Assembly (NCBI GenBank): GCA_021773975.1
Contig: JAJFJN010000037.1
Location: 23,155 to 87,154 of the forward strand
Direction of reading: 5' to 3'
DNA from: Gammaproteobacteria bacterium
GTDB lineage: Bacteria; Pseudomonadota; Gammaproteobacteria; Chromatiales; Chromatiaceae
DNA: 64,000 bases
In this document: piece by piece, positions 50,481 through 59,977 of the stretch
Layout: the number at the start of each line of letters is the position of its first letter
Position numbering within the stretch: the first letter of the stretch is position 1
Translations under genes and position numbers: made by a program
Notes under the pieces: generated by a model
What the model was told of the DNA's origin: nothing
The model's input: the letters and a program-made list of their open reading frames with translations, nothing else
Database searches by the model: none

Positions 50481-51038
50481 CTTTAAAACTGTCTCGCTCC
50501 ACGGTTTCCACACAGCCAGATCAATCTCTACAGATTCAGCATCATTTGCCAACCAGATTTGGCCATCTTGAATGGTGCATTGCAACTGCATATTACGTTG
50601 CGCCAAATTAGCCAGTTGTTTACTGGCATCATGCTGAACATTGATTACACTAAGATTATCAATACGCTGTAATTTACTGCGGTTTTGCTCCCACCATATC
50701 TCTGCACTTCGACCACTGTAACAATAAACAGCTACCTGCCTAGATCGCCCACACGCCTTACGAATACGCTTTTCATCCGGCTGACCAACATCTATCCATA
50801 AGCCAATTTCATCACTGTAATCTTTAATCCAGAGATCTGGCTCATCCTCAACACTCAAGCCTTTGCCAAAAGATAAAAACTCATCCGCATGCAGCGCAAA
50901 AGCCAACAACCGAACCATCATGCGCTCATCCGTCTCAGAAGGATGACGAGCAATGGTAAGCACTTGAGGCTCGTAATAGTTACGATCCATATCCGCAATT
51001 TGCAGATCGGCTCTGAAAATAGTTGACTTAATTGCCAT
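50475..51038 (-). CDS. yaeQ: YaeQ family protein
   Basis: 187 residues, usual length. The family N-terminus 'MAIKSTIFRADLQIADMDR' and the 'DLWIKDYSDEIGLWIDVGQP' core are clear. The family has a nuclease-like fold but no firmly settled role. It is last in a three-gene unit (helicase, DUF3820, YaeQ) whose start and stop codons overlap by one base each. Confidence 0.93.
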   Translation of the reverse strand: MAIKSTIFRADLQIADMDRNYYEPQVLTIARHPSETDERMMVRLLAFALHADEFLSFGKGLSVEDEPDLWIKDYSDEIGLWIDVGQPDEKRIRKACGRSRQVAVYCYSGRSAEIWWEQNRSKLQRIDNLSVINVQHDASKQLANLAQRNMQLQCTIQDGQIWLANDAESVEIDLAVWKPWSETVLKR

Positions 51039-51280
51039 CAGTGAACGGTTGGTCTATTTTTCAGCGGTTCAATCAAGTGCTCCAAACCATTTATTTTAAT
51101 CTCTAACGAGAGCTTCATCAGCATACCCAACCTGCCTTCAGGAAAGCCTTTATCTACAAACCACAACAGGTAGGGTTCAGGCAGATCAATCAATAATGAG
51201 CCTTTATATTTACCAAATGGCATCACTGTTTTGGCTAATCTAACCAAATCTTCTTTTTCCAATAACACCGCGTCATCCAT
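51038..51280 (-). CDS. DUF3820 family protein
   Basis: 80 residues. The family core 'MPFGKYKGSLLIDLPEPYL' followed by 'WFVDKGFPEGRLGMLM' is visible. The function is unknown. The start overlaps the helicase stop (TAATG) and the stop overlaps the yaeQ start, so expression is coupled. Confidence 0.88.
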   Translation of the reverse strand: MDDAVLLEKEDLVRLAKTVMPFGKYKGSLLIDLPEPYLLWFVDKGFPEGRLGMLMKLSLEIKINGLEHLIEPLKNRPTVH

Positions 51281-52611
51281 TATTTTTTCTTCATCAACGG
51301 CGCAAAGCCACTCGGTGTAGGCTTATCTTCAACTTTAACTGCTGGCTTGCGTCGCTTGCCAATATTTTTCTTATCTCTAAGACGCGTCTTAACCTTTACT
51401 CCTTTATCCTTTTTTTTCTGCTTTGCCTTTTTTGAACCCGCGGCCTTACCCGAAGTTTTCGTCTTCTGGGGCCCTTTATATTTGCCCAGTTGCGACTCAA
51501 TCGTACGCTGCTCAAAATCGATTCTTAGGTATCGCCCGATGCTGGACATCAGGTTCCACTCCTGCGGATTAATCAAACAGATCGCCAGCCCCTCTTCCCC
51601 TGCTCGTCCAGTACGACCGATACGGTGCACATGCTCTTTGCCACTTCTGGCCATATCAAAGTTGATCACCAGATCAACCCCTTTGACATCAATCCCTCGA
51701 GCTGCCACATCGGTCGCTACCAGCACATTGATAATACCCTGGCGCAGCAGCTGCATAATGCGATTACGCTCATCCTGCTCCATATCGCCATGCAATACGC
51801 CCATGCGCTGGCCTTTGCTGCGCAGGTAGCTGCCCAGCTTATCAGCTTGAATACGCGTGTTAGTGAAGATCATCGCCTTAGCAAAGGTCTCATTAGTCAG
51901 CAGCCAGTCAGTCAGCCGACCTTTGTGTAAACTATCATCAGCTACCACAATCTGTTGACGAATATTTTGGTGCTGCTCACGCACCGTATTAAGTCGAATG
52001 GTTTCTGGCTCTCGCAACATCCCTGCCATCATATTCGTTAAGCCGCGGTGATTGAGTGTTGCAGAGAAGAGCAGTGTTTGACGATCGGTATTGCAGCCAC
52101 TGACAATGCGCAGCACATCATCACTCAACCCCATATCCAGCATACGGTCAGCTTCATCCAGAACCAGAAATTCAAGCTCGCTAAAATCCGGCGTGCCATG
52201 CTCAATGTGCTCAAGCAGGCGGCCAGGTGTAGCAATAATCACCTCTGGATTTTTACGGAACATCGCACGCTGAAACTTGAAGGTTTCGCCGCCACAAATC
52301 AAAGCAAACTTTAGGTGAGTAAACTCTGCCAGCTGCTTGAAATGTGTCATCACTTGCCGTGCCAACTCGCGAGTTGGCAATAGTATCAGCATGCGGCTAC
52401 CCGATTCTGGTGCAGCTTTAACCAGCATTTGATGCAGTGTTGGCAGCAGAAAAGCAGCTGTCTTTCCACTACCCGTCTCAGAGCTAACCAATAGATCTTT
52501 ATGATCCATAGCCCGGGGAATGGTCTCAGTTTGTACAGGTGTAGGTTTTTCAAAACCCAATTTATCAATCGCCTTAAGCAGGCGTTTATCGAGGTCAAAT
52601 TCAGAAAACAA
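51280..52611 (-). CDS. DEAD-box RNA helicase, SrmB/RhlE type
   Basis: 443 residues. Motifs in order: Q motif 'GFEKPTPVQTETIP', I 'SSETGSGKT', Ia 'PTRELARQ', II 'VLDEADRMLD', III 'FSATL', IV-VI 'ATDVAARGID' and 'HRIGRTGRAG'. A basic Lys-rich tail from about 365 should bind RNA. Such helicases act in ribosome assembly or RNA decay. I do not separate SrmB from RhlE with confidence. It heads the unit with DUF3820 and yaeQ. Confidence 0.93.
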   Translation of the reverse strand: MFSEFDLDKRLLKAIDKLGFEKPTPVQTETIPRAMDHKDLLVSSETGSGKTAAFLLPTLHQMLVKAAPESGSRMLILLPTRELARQVMTHFKQLAEFTHLKFALICGGETFKFQRAMFRKNPEVIIATPGRLLEHIEHGTPDFSELEFLVLDEADRMLDMGLSDDVLRIVSGCNTDRQTLLFSATLNHRGLTNMMAGMLREPETIRLNTVREQHQNIRQQIVVADDSLHKGRLTDWLLTNETFAKAMIFTNTRIQADKLGSYLRSKGQRMGVLHGDMEQDERNRIMQLLRQGIINVLVATDVAARGIDVKGVDLVINFDMARSGKEHVHRIGRTGRAGEEGLAICLINPQEWNLMSSIGRYLRIDFEQRTIESQLGKYKGPQKTKTSGKAAGSKKAKQKKKDKGVKVKTRLRDKKNIGKRRKPAVKVEDKPTPSGFAPLMKKK

Positions 52612-52747
52612 GAGAGGCGGCCTTTATTAAAAAGAGATTGGTCAGTCGGCGTGAATGCCATTAAACTCACGCCTTTGCTTTACAGTAAAGACATGACCCA
52701 ACGATGATTCTACACCAAAACTGACCTATATTACTGCAACTCCCTAT

Positions 52748-53062
52748 TTAGCACTCTAGCTTAAAGAACCTACCGCAAAACTGCACCCTAAACTCCCCCA
52801 CCATCTCCTGAAGCCCAACTGCCAGTGCCGCCAACTCTGTGCTCGCAGCTGCAATCTGCGCTGTTCCATGCGATGTTTCGGTAGCAACATGGGAGATATT
52901 AACAACATTCCGCTCCAGCTCTCTTGAGACTGCACTTTGCTCTTCTGCAGCACTGGCAATTTGAGTGTTCATATCGGTGATGGAGTCCACTGCAGCAGTA
53001 ATCGCCTCCAAAGCCTGGGCAGCCTCTGCAGAAATGAACCCACTTATTACTGCTTCGTACAT
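52748..53062 (-). pseudogene. 3' fragment of a methyl-accepting chemotaxis protein
   Basis: About 75 residues match the C-terminal end of chemotaxis receptors: 'DMNTQIASAAEEQSAVSREL' followed by 'NISHVATETSHGTAQIAAAS'. The signalling tip, membrane helices and sensor domain are absent. Upstream minus-strand sequence to about 53290 shows no continuing receptor. The fragment ends in a short non-family tail (FCGRFFKLEC). It is best read as a remnant. Confidence 0.7.
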
Positions 53063-53294
53063 TGAGTTGGAGAGTGCCAGCGAAAAGCAAGGTGCTGTGG
53101 CGTATTCCCCAGTCCAAATTTCTCTTGGAAGCGAAGCCGTTGGTTTTGGCGGTGTCTACAGATCAGCTGACCACCACAAAGGTAATAAGGATGAAGTCTG
53201 GCTGGTAGTGGTGATGCATGAGATGGAATGATGGAGCAGCTGATAAATAAAGCGTTAATGCAGCATGTAAAGATGTGACTTACGTCTTATGTTT

Positions 53295-54896
53295 TTAATG
53301 CTCAATGCTCCGCTTGAGTTTTTGCCCAAGCCCCTGTGCCAGGTTGTGATAGATGATGACGCCTATATCGGGTCGTAGTCGTGCCAGCTCATTGATATCA
53401 CTGTGTTTAAGTACAGCCACATCAACTTGGGTTTGTGCGGTGGCCGTTGCTGAATGAGGCGCTTGAGTCAGCAGCGACATCTCGCCAAGACACTCACCCA
53501 CGCTGATGTTACCGACACAAGCGGGTGGATCGCCACAGCAGATATCAATCGCTCCGTTTAGTAGCAGATAGGCTTCCTCTCCAAGTTTTCCCTGGGTGAA
53601 AATCTGTTCTTGTGGGCTGTAGCTTTGCAGGGTGCATCGGCTTGCCAGGAGTTTAACCTGCCCACTGTTCAATCCGTTAAACAGCGCAATTTTAGGTATG
53701 GCTTCAGCAATTTGTGGATTGATCTGCCGCTCTACAAAGTGCTGTAGGATCATCTCTGCGATGGGGCGAGCTTCTGGGATAAGCTCAATACCGCTAGTGT
53801 CGGCGGGCACCAGAAGCCGTACCATGCGGATGCCGTCCAACCGTTCAACCCGATGAAAAACCATGGCTGGAATATAGGCAGCGGGGAAGTAACCGAGTTC
53901 CAACAGGGTGCGTTGCATCTGTGGTGCATGGGCGTTGATATCCACCTCCAGATATTCGATATCCCACTGCTCCCGGCAATGACGTTCGAACTCTGTGAGC
54001 AGAAAACGGATGGGGCGATGGGTTAGAGCGATCAGCTCAAAGATGCGCGCGGATTTCTCAACTTCATCTATGGTGAAGCCGATGGCTCCGGTGATCTGAC
54101 CGTCGGTGTAGGCCAGCAGATAGTTGGACTGCTGAGCCCTGAGTTTAAACAATCCGTAGTGCAGGCGGATGGGGCCAAATATCTCTCGGTTGCGTACCCG
54201 TCCTCGCTGGAAATGGAGCAGGGTGGTGTAGCCTTTGGTTGTTAGTTCATCCAACTCAAAGTCGTTATCGTATGGGTAGGCGGAGGTCTCATCATCCACC
54301 ACGGCATCACACTCCAGGCCGCAGTTCTGCATGGCCAGGGCTGCCAAGTGATAAACCTCCGGAATAACGCGTGGATTGTTGCGGCGTAGTTTGAAGGCCT
54401 CACCAAAATACTGAACCATCAGCAGCAGGCTTTCCCGTTTGGCGAGTAGCAGCTTCATCGGCAGAAAACCCACCGTGGCGAACCCGTGAGAGGCCGCGAT
54501 CTTCTGCGCCACAGGATGTGCGACTCGGCAATCAACAATGGCCAGCTGTAGTCGATTCCGGATTCGCTCCAATCGCCCCTCCATCAACAGCTTGCCGATG
54601 CCCATTCCTCTGGCATCCGGATGCACGGCCAGGCGGCCAAATTCACCGACCAGATCAGCATGGGCACCCATCTCAAGCAGGACTGATGCCGTGCCCATAA
54701 TCTTCTTCTTGTCAGTATCCTTGGCCACCAGTAGCAGGGTGTCTTCAGCAAAGACCATCTTCTTTAGCAGCTTGGGGTCATAATACTGTGGATGGGAATA
54801 ATCCTTTCCATAGACGGCTAAAAAGACCTCACGAATTTGAGGTACATCGGATTCTATGGCTTCACGGATGATGATCATCTGTTTTTCAGTACCCAT
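53295..54896 (-). CDS. GNAT acetyltransferase fused to a cyclic-nucleotide-binding-like domain
   Basis: 533 residues. An N-terminal GNAT domain (7-160) has the acetyl-CoA loop 'HPDARGMGIGKLLMEG'. A second acetyltransferase-like region may occupy about 190-370. Residues 410-520 form a cNMP-binding fold: 'IFTQGKLGEEAYLLLNGAI' and 'GECLGEMSLLTQAPHSATAT'. The usual phosphate-contacting Arg of that cassette is His here, so nucleotide binding may be altered. It overlaps the M20 peptidase gene by 22 bases; the alternative ATG at 54878 would reduce this to 4. An acetylase-deacylase pair is suggested. Confidence 0.82.
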   Translation of the reverse strand: MGTEKQMIIIREAIESDVPQIREVFLAVYGKDYSHPQYYDPKLLKKMVFAEDTLLLVAKDTDKKKIMGTASVLLEMGAHADLVGEFGRLAVHPDARGMGIGKLLMEGRLERIRNRLQLAIVDCRVAHPVAQKIAASHGFATVGFLPMKLLLAKRESLLLMVQYFGEAFKLRRNNPRVIPEVYHLAALAMQNCGLECDAVVDDETSAYPYDNDFELDELTTKGYTTLLHFQRGRVRNREIFGPIRLHYGLFKLRAQQSNYLLAYTDGQITGAIGFTIDEVEKSARIFELIALTHRPIRFLLTEFERHCREQWDIEYLEVDINAHAPQMQRTLLELGYFPAAYIPAMVFHRVERLDGIRMVRLLVPADTSGIELIPEARPIAEMILQHFVERQINPQIAEAIPKIALFNGLNSGQVKLLASRCTLQSYSPQEQIFTQGKLGEEAYLLLNGAIDICCGDPPACVGNISVGECLGEMSLLTQAPHSATATAQTQVDVAVLKHSDINELARLRPDIGVIIYHNLAQGLGQKLKRSIEH

Positions 54897-56047
54897 TGGC
54901 CTGCCAGCTCTGCAATGCTGGCGTAGTAGGCTGCTCCGGTACTAAGAGCACTTTCATCGAAGTCGAAGCGGCTGGAGTGAGCAGGGAAACCCTCATTGCC
55001 GGGAACCTGTCCACCAAAGCGCACGTAGCAGCCCGGCACATGATCCAGGTAGTAGCTAAAGTCTTCGCCACCCATGTTGGCGGTGGCCAGTTGGCCCACA
55101 TTGGCGTTGCCAACTGCAGCGATAGCGGCCTCGCGGGCAAGCACTGTCATCTCATGAGTGTTGATCACGGGTGGAACACCTTTAATGATCTCTACCTTAA
55201 CCTTGGCATCATGAAGCTGCCCCACTGATTCTGCGATGCGTTTGATGGAATCATGCAGATGTTTGCGGACTTCAGGCTCTTGCGCTCGGATAGAACCCTC
55301 TAATGTTGCCTGACCAGCAATCACATTGGATGCGGTGCCAGCATCGAAGCGCCCTACGGAGATGACAGAGGGGTGAGCCGGATTAATCTCTCGTGAGACG
55401 ATGGTCTGAATGGCCATCACCATAAGGCTGCCAACCACCACGGCATCTACAGACTCATGAGGTCGGGCAGCGTGTGCGCCCTGGCCAGATATCGTGATGC
55501 AGAATCGGTCGCTGGATGCATTGACAGGGCCTTCGGTGACAATGATCTTGCCCGCCAGATAGTGCCGGTCCAGGTGGCCACCGAAGATCAGGGCAACGTT
55601 CTCCAGAGCGCCATTGTCGATCATGGCTTTCGCACCTTTAACGGTCTCTTCAGCAGGTTGGAAGATTAGGCGTATGGGTAGCGGTGGTGGAGGTTGTTGG
55701 GAAAGGTGCATGGCGGTTCCCAGCAGAATGCTGGTATGACCATCGTGACCACAGGCATGCATGACACCTTTTACCTCAGATGAGAAGGGTAGGCCGGTCT
55801 CCTCTTGAATGGGAAGGGCGTCCATGTCAGCACGTAGGGCAATGCAGGGTCCATCCTGCTGGCCTGGAATCTCTGCCAGGATACCGGTACCCGCTATATT
55901 GGGCTGGTAGGCGACTTTTATCTGATCCAGAAATTCGCACACCTTTGTGGCTGTGCGCTGCTCTTTTGAGCTTAGCTCAGGATGCTGATGCAGATCCCGG
56001 CGAAGGGCGACCATGCTCTCTTGGGTCTTTTTATCGATGGTTTGCAT
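54875..56047 (-). CDS. M20-family amidohydrolase (hippurate/N-acyl amino acid hydrolase type)
   Basis: 390 residues, usual length. Metal-binding motifs 'HACGHDGHTSILLG' and 'QPAEETVKGA' and late 'MGGEDFSYYL' are present. The dimerisation part contains 'GQGAHAARPHESVDAV'. The family splits acyl groups from amino acids or related amines. It has no signal peptide, so it acts in the cytoplasm. It is transcribed just ahead of the GNAT-cNMP gene and overlaps it. Confidence 0.9.
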   Translation of the reverse strand: MQTIDKKTQESMVALRRDLHQHPELSSKEQRTATKVCEFLDQIKVAYQPNIAGTGILAEIPGQQDGPCIALRADMDALPIQEETGLPFSSEVKGVMHACGHDGHTSILLGTAMHLSQQPPPPLPIRLIFQPAEETVKGAKAMIDNGALENVALIFGGHLDRHYLAGKIIVTEGPVNASSDRFCITISGQGAHAARPHESVDAVVVGSLMVMAIQTIVSREINPAHPSVISVGRFDAGTASNVIAGQATLEGSIRAQEPEVRKHLHDSIKRIAESVGQLHDAKVKVEIIKGVPPVINTHEMTVLAREAAIAAVGNANVGQLATANMGGEDFSYYLDHVPGCYVRFGGQVPGNEGFPAHSSRFDFDESALSTGAAYYASIAELAGQWVLKNR

Positions 56048-56194
56048 GACGGGCTCTCATGTTAAATGAATACCCAGTACTTTCGTACTATCTCTACTAT
56101 TAAAGATAGATCGGCTTGCATAGTAAAAGCAATGCGAAATGTGTGAAAAATCTCTTTAAATAATGATGGCTCTATTTTTACAGAATAATGCACA

Positions 56195-56872
56195 TTAGCG
56201 ACAGATTGCAGCAGAGTAGGGGGCAATGTCTGATTTGGTTTGTTTATGCGCTGCTATATGGTTCATTATGCTGTCAGCCGTTAATTTGAACGTGGTGGAT
56301 ATCTCCATCCCGGCGCTTTGTAATCCCTTAGCCGTCCATTTGTTGCAGGTATTTGTTAAAGAGAAATCCCCTGTGCCTTTGTAAAACTGGCTGTCCCCAT
56401 ATAGGCCATCATTCAGCTGTAATATTGCACCTTTTTTATTCTTGAAAAAACTATTGGAAATAAAGTTAATGAGTGATGAATACTCGCCAGAATTGAGGCA
56501 TAAATTTATAACCTCGCTATTGGGGAAATATTCATTAGCCTTTTCAGGTATCGCGACTGCATGAATAACAGACGCTGTTGGCCACATAATGGCTTTTAGC
56601 GTTAATCCTATTGTTGCCTCTTCAGCTTGATAAAATGCTTCGTCGCCCCAGCCAAATTCAATGTAAGGGGTATTGCCAAACCTTTCTTTTAGCTTAGGCA
56701 GTTGATCTTGGATTTGTTGGGCGGGCACAACAAACCCCGTATGCCAGCCATGGCTTACCACATATATTTCCTTCATCCCTGTGCTTATCTTATCAATGGG
56801 CTTAACTGCATAGGATTCTGAAAAGCATGCAGATAGCAAAAAAGAGATGAGTAATGAAAATAGGCTTTTCAT
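56195..56872 (-). CDS. TIGR02117/DUF2459 family lipoprotein
   Basis: 225 residues from the ATG of MKSLFSLLISF; ten residues upstream in the longer frame are not signal-like. A signal peptide ends in the lipobox LLSAC. 'EIYVVSHGWHTGFVV' and 'YIEFGWGDEAFYQ' are family hallmarks. The function is unknown. It lies 55 bases from the DUF6868 gene on the same strand, and several small envelope proteins cluster here. Confidence 0.85.
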   Translation of the reverse strand: MKSLFSLLISFLLSACFSESYAVKPIDKISTGMKEIYVVSHGWHTGFVVPAQQIQDQLPKLKERFGNTPYIEFGWGDEAFYQAEEATIGLTLKAIMWPTASVIHAVAIPEKANEYFPNSEVINLCLNSGEYSSLINFISNSFFKNKKGAILQLNDGLYGDSQFYKGTGDFSLTNTCNKWTAKGLQSAGMEISTTFKLTADSIMNHIAAHKQTKSDIAPYSAAICR

Positions 56873-56927
56873 TGCAGGGTGACCAGTAAGTGCTGTGAAC
56901 AAACCTGAGCAATTATATGCTCAGTTT

Positions 56928-57170
56928 TTATCCGATGATTCGCAATGCTAAATACGGGACAATATTAAACAGGAATATGCATATCTTGAAGAATGCCATG
57001 CCTGCGTAGTGTATGGCATCAAACTTTTCTACCGATAGCGTGAACCATCTTCCATGCATTCTATAAATCCAATCATGGCCCAATGCAAAAAACATGAACC
57101 ACCACAGCAGCAGTGATAAATTAATTACAGAGCACCAGGCAAGAACATCACGAATTAAGTCAATCGTCAT
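56928..57170 (-). CDS. Small membrane protein, DUF6868-like
   Basis: 80 residues with two hydrophobic helices around the conserved 'HDWIYRMHGRWFTLSVEKFD' and 'HYAGMAFFKICI' segments. I associate this pattern with DUF6868, from memory. The role is unknown. The start overlaps the end of the alpha/beta hydrolase gene by 11 bases. Confidence 0.72.
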   Translation of the reverse strand: MTIDLIRDVLAWCSVINLSLLLWWFMFFALGHDWIYRMHGRWFTLSVEKFDAIHYAGMAFFKICIFLFNIVPYLALRIIG

Positions 57171-57996
57171 TATTTGCGCCTCTTTTGGTATTCAATGTTT
57201 GGTGTATAAAATCAAATATAGGCGGCCAATACTCCTCTCTGTAAGTATCGTGTAAATTGTTGTGACCTGCGCCCTCTATTTTTATAAATGTTTTTTCAGT
57301 CTGAGCGGCATCAAATATCTCCTTGCCCATTGAAAAGGGAATGACATGGTCATTTGTGCCATGAATAACAAGTAGCGGAGTTTTTATACTCTTTATTCTT
57401 GATAGGTTATTAAAAGAGTTGCCAGCAAGGGAAGAAAAAAGAGCTAAGCCAGTTGCCTTTGCATGCGCTTTACCACTGGTCAGTGGTGTTACGAGAATTA
57501 AGCTTCTGATGTCTCTGTTGGCTGATATCTTTAGTGCGGCCGCGGTCCCTATTGAGCGGCCAAATATGATGATGTTGCTTTGGGAGAATCCTAACTCTTC
57601 AGTTGCGTATTTGAGTGTGGCGTTGGCATCCTGGTATATGCCCTCTTCACTTGGAGATCCTTCGCTCTTTCCATAGCCGCGATAACCTGCGCCAATAACA
57701 TTCACCCCGGCTTTTTGCAGCTGAATTAAGTCAGGTATTCTGTGGTAGATATTGCCAGCATTACCGTGGAAATAAATTAACACCTTATCCGAGGTGGTTA
57801 ATGGAAGATAAAGGCTTTGAATCTTTACATGATCTTCTGTGCTAACAAAAAGCTCTTCAACGCCAGGAGGGAGACTGGTATCTGATAGTACATTTGTAGT
57901 GTCAGGATAAAATGCCAGCAGGTTAATCAAAAATTTACATCCATACATGGCTACTCCAAATGTAATCATAAGTATTATGAGTAGGGTATTTTTCAT
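57160..57996 (-). CDS. Membrane-anchored alpha/beta hydrolase
   Basis: 278 residues. A single N-terminal hydrophobic segment may anchor it, with a Cys (YGC) that is a poor lipobox. The fold's marks are 'FHGNAGNIYHR' (oxyanion region), nucleophile 'GRSIGTAAA', acid 'HGTNDHVIPF' and histidine 'GAGHNNLHD'. This resembles the YqiA/BEM46-like 'PHB depolymerase-like' hydrolases. The substrate is unknown. It heads a small unit with the DUF6868 and TIGR02117 genes. Confidence 0.83.
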   Translation of the reverse strand: MKNTLLIILMITFGVAMYGCKFLINLLAFYPDTTNVLSDTSLPPGVEELFVSTEDHVKIQSLYLPLTTSDKVLIYFHGNAGNIYHRIPDLIQLQKAGVNVIGAGYRGYGKSEGSPSEEGIYQDANATLKYATEELGFSQSNIIIFGRSIGTAAALKISANRDIRSLILVTPLTSGKAHAKATGLALFSSLAGNSFNNLSRIKSIKTPLLVIHGTNDHVIPFSMGKEIFDAAQTEKTFIKIEGAGHNNLHDTYREEYWPPIFDFIHQTLNTKRGANNDD

Positions 57997-58295
57997 GATA
58001 ATTAGAATTATTGTGCTCTAAAAAGGTGGCATAGTTCTGATTTTAGCTTTAGTAAAGCTAAGGGAGATGAATCTTGTTTTTACCTAAAACAGAGGCGTTT
58101 TCAATAAAAAGCAAAATACAAACTTGTCTCCATGACATTGCTGGAAAGTTAGAGATCCAGTCTATACGACGTTAGTTTGATGATAGTGCATTCAGGTGCC
58201 TCTAATGAGAAAACTATATGGGGGCTTAATCCTGTTATTGGTACCTTTATCCTAGAAAAATCAGTTGAGCCTACTGCGAACGTCTAATGCAAGTC
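57997..58295. other. Non-coding gap with one small hairpin
   Basis: About 300 bases with no credible gene between the hydrolase start and the RlmN-family stop. An 8-bp stem ttagcttt / aaagctaa with a 3-base loop lies at 58043-58061. No other structure stands out. Confidence 0.4.
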
Positions 58296-59303
58296 TCACT
58301 TCATCTCTTCAATTGCTCGTGCACGCAACTGCCCGCAGCCGCCATCAATCTCCTGTCCAACTGAATTTCTCAGCTTGGTGAAAATCCCCTGTTGATTTAG
58401 GTGCCTTGCCATGGATTCTGCCCGCTCCTGGGAAGGGCGATTGAAATTAAGGCTGGTAATTTGATTGTAGGGGATGAGGTGCAGAATGGCATATTTTCCT
58501 GTGAGCAGTTTTACGATGTTTTGTAGCTCCTCATCGCTGTCATTAATGCCTTGGAGTAGTGTCCACTGGTATTGGATGGGATAGCCTATTGTGCGCGAGT
58601 AATCCTCACTTAATTCCACAAGCTCAATGGGATCAATGTGCGGTGCTCGTGGCAGTAGCTTTCTGCGTAACTTAGCACATGTTGTGTGCAGGGAAAGTGC
58701 TAACGCAGGTTTGATCTTCCCTTGTGGTAGGCGTTCAAACATGCGCCTATCACCCACGCTGGAGAAGACCAGGCTCTTGTGGGCAATGCCACCCAGGGTT
58801 CCCAGCAGCTCGATGGCTTCCAACACGTTATCTAGGTTATGCGCAGGCTCACCCATACCCATGAAGACAATATTTTTAACCTCCCGCAGTGATCGTGCAA
58901 GAACCACCTGAGCAACAATCTCAGCACTACTGAGCTGGCGCAAGAGGCCACTTTGTCCCGTCATGCAGAAGACGCAACCGACGGCACAACCGATCTGGGT
59001 CGAGACACATAGGCCATTGCGTGGCAACAGGACACTCTCAACTATCTGTCCATCACCCAGCTTGATCAGTAGGCGAGTGGAACGGTCCTTATCGATATGC
59101 TTGGAGTGTAAACGTGCCAGGGATTGTAACTCCTCCGTTAGAACAGGTAGAGCAACACGGAGTTTTTGGGGCAGTGGGTGTTTGCTCAAACCTCTGCCGC
59201 TATCCAGTGGGCGTGCATGTAGCCAGTTCTGCAGCAGGCGATTTTCGTGGCAAGGCTTAGCGCCGAGGGTGCGTAAGCGTTGTTTAATCTCTTTTAATTG
59301 CAT
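58296..59303 (-). CDS. RlmN-family radical SAM methyltransferase
   Basis: 335 residues. The radical SAM cluster motif is CAVGCVFC near 108-115, preceded by the catalytic Cys region 'NGLCVSTQIG'. 'FMGMGEPAHNLDNV' and the methylated Cys region 'RNSVGQEIDGGCGQL' are present. These features mark enzymes that methylate A2503 of 23S rRNA and A37 of some tRNAs. It is somewhat shorter than typical RlmN (about 370-390). A paralogue of unknown RNA target is possible. Confidence 0.85.
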   Translation of the reverse strand: MQLKEIKQRLRTLGAKPCHENRLLQNWLHARPLDSGRGLSKHPLPQKLRVALPVLTEELQSLARLHSKHIDKDRSTRLLIKLGDGQIVESVLLPRNGLCVSTQIGCAVGCVFCMTGQSGLLRQLSSAEIVAQVVLARSLREVKNIVFMGMGEPAHNLDNVLEAIELLGTLGGIAHKSLVFSSVGDRRMFERLPQGKIKPALALSLHTTCAKLRRKLLPRAPHIDPIELVELSEDYSRTIGYPIQYQWTLLQGINDSDEELQNIVKLLTGKYAILHLIPYNQITSLNFNRPSQERAESMARHLNQQGIFTKLRNSVGQEIDGGCGQLRARAIEEMK

Positions 59304-59391
59304 GGGATAGAGAGAGAGGCAGGCTTGTTACTCGTATCAATTACTCTGATCCCAATGCTTTGTAGGACTATCGACTAGCAGGTCAACTTTA

Positions 59392-59658
59392 TTATCCTGC
59401 CTCATTAGGGGTTTTTGCTTGAATACTCAAAGCATGAATCTCACTATTCATCAGGTTGTTTAGTGCACCGTAGACAAGTCGATGGCGTTGAAGAAGGCTT
59501 TTACCAGCAAATGCATCCGCCACAATATGTAGCTTGTAATGGCCGCCTTTTGCACCATGCCCAGCATGCAGGTGGCTTTCATCAATGATATTGATTGAAA
59601 TAGGTGCAAGGGTGGCTTCCAACTGTTGCTGAATCATTGTTTGACGATTGCTGGACAT
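59392..59658 (-). CDS. bolA: BolA family protein
   Basis: 88 residues from the ATG of MSSNRQTMIQQQL. The longer frame (59703) adds non-family residues. The core 'DESHLHAGHGAKGGHYKLHI' and 'RHRLVYGALNNLMNSEIHAL' match BolA, including the conserved His used for Fe-S sharing with monothiol glutaredoxin. It is alone here, with about 320 bases without a gene upstream in which I see nothing clear. Confidence 0.92.
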   Translation of the reverse strand: MSSNRQTMIQQQLEATLAPISINIIDESHLHAGHGAKGGHYKLHIVADAFAGKSLLQRHRLVYGALNNLMNSEIHALSIQAKTPNEAG

Positions 59659-59977
59659 TGTGTAGTAAAACCTTATTGAATAATGTAGCAGCAACATTAG
59701 CATTGATAGGCAAGTGGTGGAATGGGAAAAACTAGCAGAACCTGCTGAAGTTCAATTTAATCGTTAATGGGTACTTGGATTTAACTTTGAAATGCGACCT
59801 ATTTATTTAGGTAGACTGCTAGCGCTGCCTTGAAATTGTGTGGCATCAAGTGTCTTAATCCAACTGTCGAATGAATTCACCGGCTTGATCTGTTTTCACG
59901 CTATTCTCCTGACCAAATACTATCAAGGCATTTGGCGGATCGAGGAATCAACTGTCCTCGATCCTTTGCCATTTGCG

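Noticed and set aside
52965..53231. Plus-strand 88-codon ORF near the receptor fragment
   Set aside because: It overlaps the receptor fragment in antisense and shows no family signal.
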